50,426 nucleotides of DNA, from contig VGIX01000012.1 in NCBI GenBank assembly GCA_016867725.1, positions 1 through 50,426 of the forward strand, written 5' to 3'. Position 1 is the stretch's first letter, and each line of letters begins with the position of its first letter. The DNA is from Candidatus Effluviviaceae Genus I sp. Lineage in GTDB: Bacteria; Joyebacterota; Joyebacteria; Joyebacterales; Joyebacteraceae. The notes under the pieces are model-generated. The model ran no database searches and had not been told where the DNA came from. It was given only the letters and a program-made list of their open reading frames with translations. Below are positions 42,401 to 50,426 of this stretch, in pieces. The position numbers and the translations under genes are program-made.

Positions 42401-43339
42401 TTCGACGGGGTGCCCATCTACGGCACGAGCAGCTTCCAGACCTTCCAGGTCGTCTTCCGCCACCCCGCGTACTACCCGACGCCGACCGGCGACACGGAGA
42501 TCCTCTTCCTCTACGAGACCGTGATGAACCCGACCGGGTGCACCGTCGGCATCGAGAACCCGGAGCAGACCGACGGCATCGGCTACCTCCATAACGGCGC
42601 GCATGACGTGAACGCGGCGCCGCTCGCCGACGGGCTCGCCGTGCTCTTCACGACCGTCGCGGCGGAGGACCCCGCGCGCCCCTGGCTCACGCTCGACGCC
42701 GTCGCGCTCGACGACGCGGCCGGGAACGGCAACGGCGTCGCGGAGCCCGGCGAGATCGTCTCGCTCGCGCTCACTCTCGCGAACCACGGAGTGATCGGCG
42801 CCACGGGCATCGGCGCGCTCCTCACGGCCGAGGAGGGCGTCGCGGCCGTCATTGACGGCGCGGGCGTCTTCCCGGACGTCCCGCCCGGCGGCAGCGCGTC
42901 CAACGCCGCCGACCCGTTCGTCATCCAGATCGTCGCCGCCCCCGCCGACACGGTCCTCACGCTCTGGGCGCACGTCGAGGCCAACGACGGGGCGTACTCC
43001 GTCCCCGTGCGCTGCGACGTTCGCATCGCCGGCTCGGGCACGGGCGTCCCCGAGTCGCCCATCGTCTTCGCGGTCCATCACGCAACGCCCAATCCGTTCA
43101 CTGGCGCGACGAGCCTCGCCCTCGCGCTGCCCGACCCGGCGCAGGTCGCGATGTCGGTCTACGACGTCGCGGGAAGACTCGTCAGGCGGGTGGACCACGG
43201 CGTGCTCGCCGCCGGCAGGCACGCGCTCCTGTGGGACGGGCACGATGCGGGCGGCCGCCCGGTCGCAAGCGGCGTGTACTTCTTCAGGGTCGCCGCAGGC
43301 GAGCGCGTCGTGGACCGGAAGGCTGTGTTGCTGCGGTAG
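39485..43339 (+). CDS. Large secreted C25-family-like protein with FlgD-type C-terminal domain
   Basis: 1284 aa. Signal peptide about residues 1-35. The C25-like core spans about 175-500: YLIIANPSFV, WKHRKGVKTSVVTLNE, YVLLVGDTEVVPAYY, GFINYRGVAGTDW (366-378), VVISATCGTGTY (Cys403) and GWNLLGDPDMMLWTGQP. The Cys is present, but the GH dyad of active gingipains is replaced by R-G-V-A-G, so peptidase activity is uncertain. Repeated CARDB-like modules follow, each opened by D-D-x-x-G-N-G-N/D-G-x-x-x-P-G-E (about 615, 665, 1080). A beta-sandwich and the FlgD-like domain (about 1205-1284) end the protein. Possibly a surface or matrix component. Confidence 0.88.
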   Translation: MSAPLTASPARRQPCPLTAVFVLAMLAAAGPARALPVPEVTVLRDTASEVVVRCEPRAEAGGPSPSEDARVVLVRVPDRGRISFRCEPEGRAFVSEPAVLRDLRVVQVTFDIPAYDPQPVTVTITTEPGAGVNERDARARPRCPAFESLYRHAVANYRPDPAAHRPAAGGGRAQGARYLIIANPSFVSQIQPLADWKHRKGVKTSVVTLNETGSSAADIKAYIQNAYDTWEIPPEYVLLVGDTEVVPAYYSETWTDDYYATLEGADYFVDVMVGRLSADTQSQCATLVAKVLSYERNPVQGNPQWPASALLTVADDFDGGDAIYYRNTWFIYDLMEPAGFAPIDTLFKRNYVTQSQVYQSMNAGRGFINYRGVAGTDWMPPFNINPSSLTNTHRLSVVISATCGTGTYQDDGFLCETITRAGSAANPIGAAAFLSTNTSIESSQTLSRRRGAADQGFFAQAFGPDGGVIGAATVAAKTAIYNFDQMRQEYEGWNLLGDPDMMLWTGQPGTLQAFHGSYYHASQDSFVVTVFAAGQPLQGALVACVKGSDVHEWDYSDADGRVVLAPDPSSAGTMAVTVTARNRYPYEGEVTVLDSGPFVVCTEVEVDDAVGGNGDGLLSPGESAALLLRLTNVGDGDAVNVTGTVRTPDQHASIPDSVASFGTIPPGGHAWCVTPYAIVADAECIVGHRVHLAMDVTFGALTIGITPPSVPLATADMSLAALVLDDGPPGGDGAGDLTHGETVAIEVTLENVGPLDAGDVVAELECLSPHVAVTAGTAHLGLVRSGNGATNAPTPFLLSVSPPAPNGHVAEFRLHLSGVGHSYLYEETIAFALSVAGLTTTLPSGPDAYGYYAYDSSDTGYACAPAFEWYDIAPPGPGSLIAQITNNDDRITTISLPFAVKYYGTSHTQASVCSNGFVAMGVEDYRMGTNSPVGSPDGPDRMIAPFWDDLNPAAAGDIYRWMDTENHRFIIQFDGVPIYGTSSFQTFQVVFRHPAYYPTPTGDTEILFLYETVMNPTGCTVGIENPEQTDGIGYLHNGAHDVNAAPLADGLAVLFTTVAAEDPARPWLTLDAVALDDAAGNGNGVAEPGEIVSLALTLANHGVIGATGIGALLTAEEGVAAVIDGAGVFPDVPPGGSASNAADPFVIQIVAAPADTVLTLWAHVEANDGAYSVPVRCDVRIAGSGTGVPESPIVFAVHHATPNPFTGATSLALALPDPAQVAMSVYDVAGRLVRRVDHGVLAAGRHALLWDGHDAGGRPVASGVYFFRVAAGERVVDRKAVLLR

Positions 43340-43406
43340 TCTCAAGCCCCACAATAGGTTCGCTCATCCTCGCGTGCGCCGCAAGCGTGCCCCTCGATCA
43401 TCACAG

Positions 43407-44879
43407 ATGGAGCATCCACTTCACCCGCAGCCCCGCGGCGCACGCCGCCTTGCTGTCCTGGGAGGCCACTCCGGTGTCGTCCTGCCGACGGTCATGATCC
43501 TCATGTGCGTGATCCTGATCCTCGCGCTCGGCGTCTTCCAGTTCGCGTCCCTTGACGCCAGTCTCGCCACGCACCATCTCAGCCGGTCCCAGGCGTTCTA
43601 CATTGCCGAGGGCGGCCTGGACAGGTGCCAGACATGGCTTGAAGCGCAGATCGATCCTCCGGCCGGCGCCGACACGCTGTACCCGTCCGGCTTCGCACCC
43701 TACCAGTTTGCAGACGGAGCCGTGCTCCAGTGGATCGTCCCGGACGCGGCGGCGCCCGGCACCTACACGGTCGTCTCCGAGGCCACCGTGGGCACCCACA
43801 CGCGGCGCCTTGCGGTGGATGTGACGGCAGGCCTCTTCAGCGACTTCCTGTACTTCACCAACACCGAGCACATGCCCGGAGGGGGCAATCCGCTCTGGTT
43901 CTGCACGGGCGATGTCGTCGACGGCCCGCTCTTCACGAACGATCAGATCAGCATCTGCGGCGACCCCCGCTTCCTGCACGGCGTCGCGAGCGCCTACGGC
44001 GGCCCGGGCGACAGGAACCGGAACCACAACGCCGCGTTCTACTACAGCAACGGCACGGGGCAGGGGAACAACGGCATCGAGTCCACGGCTGAGAGCAACC
44101 CCCCGCACGACAACCCGTACTTCGGCGACGGGTACGTGCTTGGGGCGAACTGGGTCATCTACCCCCGGCTGCCGTCGGTGTTCGACTTCCGAGCGCTCGC
44201 GAGGAGCGGGGGCATTGACCTCGCCGGCAGCTACGAGGTGGTCTTCGCGAGGCCGCATCCTGTGACGGGCCAGCCGATGCACGGCCACGTGAGCTATCGG
44301 AAGTCCGGCCGGCCGTGGAGCGACGTCAGCATCGCCTCGACCAACGGCATCATGTTCGTCAACGGCGGCGTATCGGTGCAAGGCGTGCTCGACGGCCGGT
44401 TCACCATCGTCACGAACGGCGCCATCACGATCACCGACGACGTCCGCTACCGCGCGAGCGACGCGAACGGCCCGCTGGACGGCTGCGACGACATGCTCGG
44501 GCTGCTCTCGGGCGGCGACATCGTCATCGCCAACAACGCGGCGAACCAGGACAACTGCGTCGTCCACGCCGCCATGATGGCTCTCTGCAACTCCCTCTAC
44601 GCAGGCAACTGGAACACGGGGAGCCCCCGGGGCAGCCTCACGGTGTGGGGGAGCATCGTGCAGAGCTTCCGCGGGTCGGTGGGGACGGCGACCCTGTCGA
44701 ACGGGCAGGTCGTGGTGCTCACGGGCTACGCAAAGGACTACCACTACGACTGGCGTCTCCAGGAGGAGTACCCGCCCGGGTTCTACCGCTTCCTCAAGAC
44801 GGGGATGTTCCGGCGCACCGGCTGGCTGGAGATCCCGCAGGCCGAGCTCGGGTACGCGCCGACCAGGAACGCGGGGTAG
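43407..44879 (+). CDS. PilX-like type IV pilus-associated protein
   Basis: 490 aa. The N-terminal region has a prepilin-like hydrophobic segment (HSGVVLPTVMILMCVILILA, residues about 28-47) followed by SRSQAFYIAEGGLDRCQTWL, the A-E-x-G-L signature of PilX and related minor pilin-like proteins. The large C-terminal part is beta-rich (FTNDQISICGD, GRFTIVTNGAITITDD, LLSGGDIVIANNAANQD), resembling DUF4900-type proteins. The start at the ATG 43407 lacks a clear Shine-Dalgarno; a GTG near 43370 is possible. Other pilus genes are not in the window. It is convergent with the subtilase gene, with 48 bp between the stops. Confidence 0.78.
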   Translation: MEHPLHPQPRGARRLAVLGGHSGVVLPTVMILMCVILILALGVFQFASLDASLATHHLSRSQAFYIAEGGLDRCQTWLEAQIDPPAGADTLYPSGFAPYQFADGAVLQWIVPDAAAPGTYTVVSEATVGTHTRRLAVDVTAGLFSDFLYFTNTEHMPGGGNPLWFCTGDVVDGPLFTNDQISICGDPRFLHGVASAYGGPGDRNRNHNAAFYYSNGTGQGNNGIESTAESNPPHDNPYFGDGYVLGANWVIYPRLPSVFDFRALARSGGIDLAGSYEVVFARPHPVTGQPMHGHVSYRKSGRPWSDVSIASTNGIMFVNGGVSVQGVLDGRFTIVTNGAITITDDVRYRASDANGPLDGCDDMLGLLSGGDIVIANNAANQDNCVVHAAMMALCNSLYAGNWNTGSPRGSLTVWGSIVQSFRGSVGTATLSNGQVVVLTGYAKDYHYDWRLQEEYPPGFYRFLKTGMFRRTGWLEIPQAELGYAPTRNAG

Positions 44880-44927
44880 CCGGCGCGGCTGGGGCACGCG
44901 TCCGACGGCGGCGCCTCCCGCGGCCCC

Positions 44928-47870
44928 CTACTCCACCATCACCATCCGCTTCGCGACCGTCCTGCCGTCCGTCTCCAGACGGTAGAAGTACACGCCGCTC
45001 GAGACGGGCGCGCCGGCGTCGTCCCTGCCGTCCCACGCCACGGTCCACCGGCCCGCCGGCTGCCGGCCGTCCACGAGGACCCGCACCAGCCTCCCGCCGA
45101 CGCTATAGACCCTGAGCAGCACGGCGCTCTCCACCGGGAGCCCGTACTCGATCCCGGTGCCGCCGCGGAACGGGTTCGGGAGGTTCTGTGAGAGCGACGC
45201 GCGCGTCGGGAGCCCGTCGCCCGGCACGCCGGTCGCGGGCACGATGTCGTCGTCGCTCCGCGGCTGGATCCTGCGGAGGTCATCGAGCGAGCCCACGATC
45301 CCCGTCACGTGGAGTTCGTCGTCGAGCACCGGCGTGTACGCGTACCCGGCCCATCTCCCCACGTGGCAGATCCCGTTCGACGCCACCAGCCAGTCGTCCG
45401 GGTTGTCGCCCACGACCGTGACGTTCTCCACCCTGACGAGCACGCCCTCGTAGGCCTCGCTCGATCCGACCTCGCCCGGGTCGAGCACGGTGGGCGGCGG
45501 AAGCGGGTTGCCGCCGCTCGTGACCGCGATCGTGCTGACGAGATCGATCTCCGTGAGCGCGCCCGTCTCGACGACCGTGCCGGTCACGGTGACCGCATCG
45601 CCGAGCACGACCACGCCCGGGTCGCGCACGAAGACCCCGTTCCACGGCCCCTCACCGTCCTGGATCGCAATGCGGTCGGGGTAGGTGTCGCTGCCCGCGG
45701 TCGCGATGCCGCTCACCGTCACCACCTGCCCGGTCAGCGGCGACGGGCCGGTCGGATCGTCCGTGTACTGAACCTCGGCGATCGTCGCCTCCATGGGCGG
45801 CTGACTCACGAAGTACACGGTGACGCCGCCCTCCGCGACCCCATTCCCCCAGAACCAGCCGTTCACGTACACGGCGTGGCCCGGCTGGAACGACACGCCC
45901 TCGGCCGCCTGCACGATCAGCGAGCAGGGCTGGCATTGCCCGGGGGGGAGGTCGAACGGGGGCTCCGGCTCGAGCCACGCGCTCGCGCCCGCCGGCAGGT
46001 CCTTCGTGCAGATGCAGGCGGCCGCCGTGCGGAACGGGAACGGCACGGTCGGCTCGACGCACATGGTGACCGGGAACGCGTACCGCTGGCCCGATCGCGA
46101 CGCGGTGACGGCGCTGGGTGCGGGCTGGACGTCGATGTTCTCCTGGGCCGTGTTGTTCGCGGGGTTGGTGTCGGGCGGGTAGGCCGCCGTCACGCGGAAG
46201 CACTTGTGGCCGTCCATGCCGGGAGGCGGCGTGTAGGGGATCGTCGCGACCACGCTCCCGTCCCACGGGACGCTCACCGTCGTGCTCGCGATCGGCAGCC
46301 ACGGGGAGCCCCATCCGAAGTTCATCACGTCGAACGAGACGACGACGCCGGCCGCGGGACCGCCCTTGGCGAAGATCCTCGCGTTCAGCGTGTTGGGATC
46401 CCCCACCCTCACGGGATAGTGCCCGGCCCAGATGCTCTGACTGCTCCACGTCCCAGGCACCCACGACTTGACCGACACGTCCACGGGCAGGACCGCGTTC
46501 ACCGTGTTCGCCGCGGACACGATGCCCCAGCCGTACTGGTGGTTCCAGACGGGATCGAGGAACGGATAGGTGGGCGCGCCACGCGGCTCGGCGTTCAGGC
46601 GCAGCATGTCATCGACCTGCGTCGGCGTCAGCCCGGGGTACTTCTCGAGAAGGAGCGCGACGACGCCGGACACGTGCGCGGTTGCCCACGACGTTCCGGT
46701 GCCGGGATGCTGCCAGAAGCCGGTGCCGCCCTGCCCGGGGTCCGAGCCGCGGCACGTCGTGATGTTCCGCATGTACGCGGCGACCTCGGGCTTGAGGTCG
46801 TTGAAGCCCGTGACGTACGACGGGGGCGGGGCGTTCCTCGGCCCGTACTTCGCGACGACGTCGTACACGTCGTCGCCGCGCAGCACCGTTCCCCCGTCGT
46901 CCACGCCGCCCACGCAGATGACGGCGTCGCCCGATCCGGGTGAACTCACGCCCCACGTCGCGGGGTAGTTGCCCGCCGAGGCCACGACGACAACTCCGGA
47001 CGCGGCCAGCGCGTCGGCCGCGCGCGCGACATTGTCCGTGCCGTCGTCGTTGAACCCGCCGAAGCTCATGTTCGCGACCTTGATGCCGTAGGTCGAGGCG
47101 TTCTGCATCACCCACTGCACCGCCGCGACCATGATCGAGGGTGCGCTGTTCCCCTGCGGGTCGAAGATCTTGACGTCAACCAGTCCCGCGCCGGGGGCGA
47201 CGCCCATGTACTGCTGCGTGGGGTCGTTGCCCAGGATGATGCCGGCGACCGCCGTGCCGTGGAACCAGTTGGGGATGTCGTCGTCGGGGTTGACGCCGGG
47301 GCCGCCCTGCCCGGTGAACCCGTCGTAGCCCGCCACGAACTTGCCGGCAAGCGCCGGGTGGCCGTCGTCAACGCCGCTGTCGATGATCGCGACGGTCACG
47401 CCATTGCCCATGTACCCGACCGACGGGTTGAGGTCCCACACGGCCTGTGACGGATACGGATAGGTCGGGCTCGAGCGCGCCTGGATGGCGCAGGCGCTCA
47501 CGTCCAGGTGAAGTTGGAGCGGCTGGTCCCACTCGATGAGCTTCACGCGGGGGTAGGCCACGATGTTGTAGCAGTCCGACACGACGACGCCCCGCACGGC
47601 GATGGCGTCGATGAACCGGAAGACCCCGAACACCGTACCGTACCCGGCGAGGAAGGTGCTGTCTGCCGAGGTCGGGGTCGAGCAGAAGTCCACGATGATG
47701 TCCACGAGGTCCGTGGGGTTCATCGCATCGATGCGATCGTCCACGCGGTTGGGCCAGCCGGGGCCGGCACCGAAAGAGTCGTAGAGGTAGGCGTGGGCGT
47801 TCTCCGGGAGAGCAAGGCCGGCGACCACCAGGGCGAGGGTCGCGACAAGCAGCGGGCGGGTCGGGCGCAT
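44928..47870 (-). CDS. Large secreted subtilisin-like (S8) peptidase with FlgD-type C-terminal domain
   Basis: 980 aa. Signal peptide residues about 1-27. A propeptide-like region precedes the S8 domain (about 155-470) with intact triad Asp164 (AIIDSGVD), His204 (WFHGTAVAG), Ser394 (GTGTSWATA) and oxyanion Asn301 (ASAGNYP). Then come CARDB/Ig-like modules (about 475-600), a Cys-containing beta domain, an OB-fold-like region (about 695-790; ATIAEVQYTDDPTGPSPLTG) and the FlgD-like C-terminal domain (about 895-980). The ATG has GGAGGTG upstream. Unlike the subtilase at 11597, all catalytic residues are present. Confidence 0.93.
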   Translation of the reverse strand: MRPTRPLLVATLALVVAGLALPENAHAYLYDSFGAGPGWPNRVDDRIDAMNPTDLVDIIVDFCSTPTSADSTFLAGYGTVFGVFRFIDAIAVRGVVVSDCYNIVAYPRVKLIEWDQPLQLHLDVSACAIQARSSPTYPYPSQAVWDLNPSVGYMGNGVTVAIIDSGVDDGHPALAGKFVAGYDGFTGQGGPGVNPDDDIPNWFHGTAVAGIILGNDPTQQYMGVAPGAGLVDVKIFDPQGNSAPSIMVAAVQWVMQNASTYGIKVANMSFGGFNDDGTDNVARAADALAASGVVVVASAGNYPATWGVSSPGSGDAVICVGGVDDGGTVLRGDDVYDVVAKYGPRNAPPPSYVTGFNDLKPEVAAYMRNITTCRGSDPGQGGTGFWQHPGTGTSWATAHVSGVVALLLEKYPGLTPTQVDDMLRLNAEPRGAPTYPFLDPVWNHQYGWGIVSAANTVNAVLPVDVSVKSWVPGTWSSQSIWAGHYPVRVGDPNTLNARIFAKGGPAAGVVVSFDVMNFGWGSPWLPIASTTVSVPWDGSVVATIPYTPPPGMDGHKCFRVTAAYPPDTNPANNTAQENIDVQPAPSAVTASRSGQRYAFPVTMCVEPTVPFPFRTAAACICTKDLPAGASAWLEPEPPFDLPPGQCQPCSLIVQAAEGVSFQPGHAVYVNGWFWGNGVAEGGVTVYFVSQPPMEATIAEVQYTDDPTGPSPLTGQVVTVSGIATAGSDTYPDRIAIQDGEGPWNGVFVRDPGVVVLGDAVTVTGTVVETGALTEIDLVSTIAVTSGGNPLPPPTVLDPGEVGSSEAYEGVLVRVENVTVVGDNPDDWLVASNGICHVGRWAGYAYTPVLDDELHVTGIVGSLDDLRRIQPRSDDDIVPATGVPGDGLPTRASLSQNLPNPFRGGTGIEYGLPVESAVLLRVYSVGGRLVRVLVDGRQPAGRWTVAWDGRDDAGAPVSSGVYFYRLETDGRTVAKRMVMVE

Positions 47871-47951
47871 GGCGCACCTCCATCGTTCAGGCAGGACCTG
47901 CTGCGGGGCTCTCGGCGCTGCCGCGGACGCGGCAGTCGAACCACAGTCGAG

Positions 47952-47981
47952 ATTGTATCACGGTTCAGGCACGGCGGGGAA
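47952..47981 (-). promoter_or_regulatory. Putative promoter of the large subtilase gene
   Basis: Minus strand TTCCCC (47981-47976), 18-nt spacer, then TACAAT (47957-47952) with TG one base upstream (extended -10). The leader would be about 75 nt. Confidence 0.45.
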
Positions 47982-47989
47982 GCGCCGTC

Positions 47990-48018
47990 TTGACCCGGGT
48001 TCAGCCCGGGCGTAGCGT
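47990..48018 (+). promoter_or_regulatory. Putative promoter of the small FlgD-domain protein gene
   Basis: TTGACC (47990-47995), 17-nt spacer, then TAGCGT (48013-48018). The spacer contains CCCGGG-TTCAG-CCCGGG (47994-48010), a possible regulator site. It lies back to back with the minus-strand promoter at 47952-47981. Confidence 0.4.
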
Positions 48019-48054
48019 CATGCTGAGTGGCCTTGCGAGACAAGGAGGCGCAGG

Positions 48055-48894
48055 ATGAAGGTCATGGACTCAAGGGTGGCAGGCCGACGGCTCAATTGCA
48101 GGCCGGTCATGGTGGTCGTAGCACTCGTGCTGCTCGCGGCGGTGGCACACGCGGCGCAGCGCGCCGCGGAGTCGGTGAACTCGGGCGGCGCGGCGGCGGC
48201 GTCCGCGTCGTACCGCGCGCACGACTCCATCGGACAGCACGCGATCGGCCCGATGGGCCAGGGCGCGACCCTCCGCATCCACGATGGGTTCTGGCTCGGG
48301 CTCCCGGGGGTGAACGTCCCGGTCGAGGGCACCGTCTTCGCCTCGCTCACCGAGTGCGGCACCGCGCTGCTGCGCTGGACGATCGGCTCTCTCGCCGGCG
48401 TCGTCGGGATCAACGTCTACCGCGCGAACGCCGAGCACGGCGACTACGCGAGACTGAACGCGGCGTCTCTGCCGGTCGAGTCGCCGGGGAGCTACGAGGA
48501 TGCGACGCTCTGGCCCGGCTCGACGTTCTGGTACGAGGTCAGGGCGGTCCACGCCGACGGCGCGGAGGAAGCCGTCGCGGGGTCGCCGACCTTCGTCACG
48601 ACCCCGGGTGTGCTCGTCCTGAGGCTCTACCCGGCGATGCCGAACCCCGGCGCCGGCGCCCGCACGCTCCGCTTCGACGTTCCCGAGCACGAGGGGACGG
48701 TGCTGCTTGCGGTCTACAATATCCGTGGACAGCTCGTGCGATCGCTTGTGGACGGGCCGCTCGAGCGGGGCCGCCACGAGCGCGTCTGGGATGGCGCCGA
48801 CGGGCGCGGCGCAGGCGTGGCGGCCGGCGTCTACTTCGCCCGGCTCGAGGTGGAAGGTCGGTCGTTGACCGAGAAGGCTCTCGTCGTCAGGTAG
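48055..48894 (+). CDS. Small secreted protein with FlgD-type C-terminal domain
   Basis: 279 aa. Signal peptide about residues 1-34 (VMVVVALVLLAAVAHA). A short N-terminal region (SVNSGGAAAASASYRAHDSI) resembles the opening of other predicted surface proteins of these lineages. An Ig/fibronectin-like module (about 85-180, with VGINVYRANAEHGDYARLN) and a FlgD-like domain (about 195-279) follow. AAGGAGG precedes the ATG. No catalytic motif. It lies 27 bp upstream of the next gene, likely in one operon. Confidence 0.82.
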   Translation: MKVMDSRVAGRRLNCRPVMVVVALVLLAAVAHAAQRAAESVNSGGAAAASASYRAHDSIGQHAIGPMGQGATLRIHDGFWLGLPGVNVPVEGTVFASLTECGTALLRWTIGSLAGVVGINVYRANAEHGDYARLNAASLPVESPGSYEDATLWPGSTFWYEVRAVHADGAEEAVAGSPTFVTTPGVLVLRLYPAMPNPGAGARTLRFDVPEHEGTVLLAVYNIRGQLVRSLVDGPLERGRHERVWDGADGRGAGVAAGVYFARLEVEGRSLTEKALVVR

Positions 48895-48921
48895 CGCCGC
48901 GGCGCGCGAAGGGAGAACGTG

Positions 48922-50426
48922 ATGAACCGCCGGATGCTCGTGCTCATGCTCGTCGCGGCGTTGCTCGCGACGGCGGCCGTCTCGACGGCCGCGGTCCCAC
49001 AGAAGATGAACTACCAGGTGATGCTCACCAACGCCTCCAACGAGCCCCTCGTCAATCAGGCCGTCACGATTGTCTTCAGAATCTACACGCTCGCGTCCGG
49101 AGGCTCGCTCCTCTGGAACGAGACGCAGAACGTCACGACGAACTCCATTGGCGTCGTGTCGGTCGTCCTCGGCAGCGTGACCCCGCTCGCGGTGGACTTC
49201 AGCACCACGCGGTGGCTCGAGGTCGTGGTCAACGGTGAGATCATGACTCCGCGGCGCGAGCTCGTGGCCGCGCCGTACGCCCGGCAGGCGCACAACGCGG
49301 ACAACCTCGGCGGGACGGCGGCGGCGAGCTTCGCGCTCTCGTCCACGCTGAGCGCGGCGGGGACGATCAACTCGCCGGGGAACCCCGTGGACTGGACGAA
49401 GCTCAAGAGCGTGCCCGCAGGGTTCGCGGACGGGACGGACGACGCCGGCGTGGGCGACGGGAACTCGCTGGACGCCCCCGACGGCAGTCCAGTCAACGCG
49501 GTCTACGTGGAGAACGACGGGGATGTCATCGTGGGAGGCCCCACGGCACGGCCCGGGCAGCTCCAGGTCTCGAGCGTGGGAAGGTCCGGTGCGCGGATCG
49601 CCGCCGACGCCCGCTACATAGACACCCCGGCGCTGTTCGTCGAGGCTGATTCCACGAGCAGCATCGTCGGGAACACCGGCGCGCCGATCGGCGGCATGAC
49701 GGTCCCCCTCGTGCCGTCGGCTGTCGCAGGCGTAGGCTACGCCACCGCGAACGGGGCATACTTCCTGTCACAGGGGACCGGGTACGCAGCGGACTGCCGG
49801 AGCTCGGGCACGGGCAGCGCGGTTTACGCCAAGGCGCTCGGCTCCGGCTACTCCGGTCAGTTCGTCGGTGGGCTGGGCGTGGAGATCGTCCGGGAGGGTG
49901 GGTACCCTGTCCTTGAGGTGACAAACACCAGGTCTTCCTCGTACGCAGACGGCCTTTGGGTGGCGTCCCCGGAGGGGGTGGCCAGCGCCACGTGGACGCT
50001 GTACTCGCGTACGTACCAGGGAAGAAGCGGCTACTTCGACAAGTCCGTCGACGACAACGTGTACGCGGTGTACGCGTCAGGCGCGTCCTCGTCCTCGGAG
50101 GGGTTGTACGTCTTCGGGACGATCCTCCATACAGGACTCGCCGCGCGCACCGTGCCGACGTCCCGCGGCACCGAGGCGGTGTTCGGCGTGACGGCCGCGG
50201 ACGTCGAGGTGATGGCCTCGGGCAGCGGGCGGCTTGCGGCCGGCGCGGCCCGCATCGACTTCGACCGTCTCTTCGCCGAGTCCATCGCGGGCGCCGCCGA
50301 CCTCCGGGTCACGGCGACGCCGATCGGCGCATGGAGCGCGCTCTACGTCGCGCGCATCGACAACGGCGGCTTCGACGTGCGGTCGGACGCGGGTGACAAG
50401 GCCGTGGAGTTCCACTGGGTCGCCGT
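48922..50426 (+). CDS. Secreted fibre-like protein (3' end beyond window)
   Basis: At least 501 residues; open to the window edge. Signal peptide about residues 1-24 (LVLMLVAALLATAAVSTAA). Then PQKMNYQVMLTNASNEPLVN and TPRRELVAAPYARQAHNAD, a layout shared by large predicted surface/tail-fibre-like proteins with an N-terminal Y-Q-x-x-L-x-x-x-x-x-x-P-L/V module. The middle holds loosely repeating Ser/Thr/Gly/Tyr-rich strands (QGTGYAADCRSSGTGSAVYA), suggesting a fibrous beta structure. Near the visible end, RIDFDRLFAESI and GLYV-like ALYVARIDNGGFDVRSD resemble the conserved tail of this group. GGGAGAACGTG precedes the ATG at 48922. Confidence 0.75.
   Translation, partial: MNRRMLVLMLVAALLATAAVSTAAVPQKMNYQVMLTNASNEPLVNQAVTIVFRIYTLASGGSLLWNETQNVTTNSIGVVSVVLGSVTPLAVDFSTTRWLEVVVNGEIMTPRRELVAAPYARQAHNADNLGGTAAASFALSSTLSAAGTINSPGNPVDWTKLKSVPAGFADGTDDAGVGDGNSLDAPDGSPVNAVYVENDGDVIVGGPTARPGQLQVSSVGRSGARIAADARYIDTPALFVEADSTSSIVGNTGAPIGGMTVPLVPSAVAGVGYATANGAYFLSQGTGYAADCRSSGTGSAVYAKALGSGYSGQFVGGLGVEIVREGGYPVLEVTNTRSSSYADGLWVASPEGVASATWTLYSRTYQGRSGYFDKSVDDNVYAVYASGASSSSEGLYVFGTILHTGLAARTVPTSRGTEAVFGVTAADVEVMASGSGRLAAGAARIDFDRLFAESIAGAADLRVTATPIGAWSALYVARIDNGGFDVRSDAGDKAVEFHWVA

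Noticed and set aside
1-50426. tRNA, rRNA, CRISPR, insertion sequence or prophage
   Set aside because: No tRNA T-loop patterns, rRNA segments, regular direct repeats, transposases or integrases were recognised by eye; a covariance-model scan would settle short RNAs.
48922-50426. Phage tail fibre belonging to a prophage
   Set aside because: It has a signal peptide and sits with secreted FlgD-domain genes; no phage structural genes are near.

Overview
The window looks like chromosome from a high-GC, probably anaerobic or facultative, Gram-negative bacterium of one of the FCB-adjacent candidate lineages (Eisenbacteria, Krumholzibacteriota or Latescibacteria-like). This is inferred, not proven. 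The grounds are six large secreted proteins ending in a FlgD-type Ig C-terminal domain (W-D-G-x-D-x-x-G-R-x-V-x-S-G-V-Y-F), gingipain-type (C25) and subtilisin-type (S8) secreted peptidases, a Ser/Thr kinase fused to TolB-like repeats, System II cytochrome c maturation, and a full [NiFe]-hydrogenase maturation operon.

Layout. 1-10912 is one long minus-strand operon read right to left: hypF-hypC-hypD-hypE-hypA-hypB, then resB-ccsA, a VanZ-like membrane protein, hisS and aspS (cut by the window edge). Most hyp junctions overlap by 1-11 nt. After a roughly 680-bp divergent gap, 11597-16275 holds two overlapping genes for secreted FlgD-domain proteins (a subtilase and a BNR-repeat protein), followed by an FmdE-like protein. 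17121-24666 is a plus-strand series: Ser/Thr kinase with TolB-like repeats, a 96-residue protein of unknown function, a radical SAM/SPASM enzyme, an ECF-type S component, an archaeal-type threonyl-tRNA synthetase and an MBL-fold hydrolase. 25090-34423 is minus strand: endonuclease V, a small zinc-ribbon protein, then HAD phosphatase-acpS-nnrED-M20 peptidase-thiL-beta-helix protein, and finally a C25 peptidase behind a promoter and a terminator-like hairpin.

34533-39003 is plus strand. It holds a TlpA-type thioredoxin whose active site reads TGA-Gly-Pro-Cys, which is best explained as a selenoprotein, overlapping a PaaK-like adenylate-forming enzyme. An internally deleted EamA transporter follows, then an ArsR regulator with a Cys/His-rich partner ending at a strong hairpin. 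39485-50426 is a second secreted-protein region: a 1284-aa C25-like protein, a PilX-like pilus protein, a 980-aa subtilase on the opposite strand, a small FlgD-domain protein and a truncated fibre-like protein.

The observations most worth following are the in-frame TGA at the redox cysteine position with a bacterial SECIS-like hairpin just downstream, the archaeal-type ThrRS in a bacterial setting, and the small-protein/radical SAM/ECF cassette. No hydrogenase structural genes, selenocysteine machinery, tRNAs, rRNAs, insertion sequences or CRISPR arrays were seen here.
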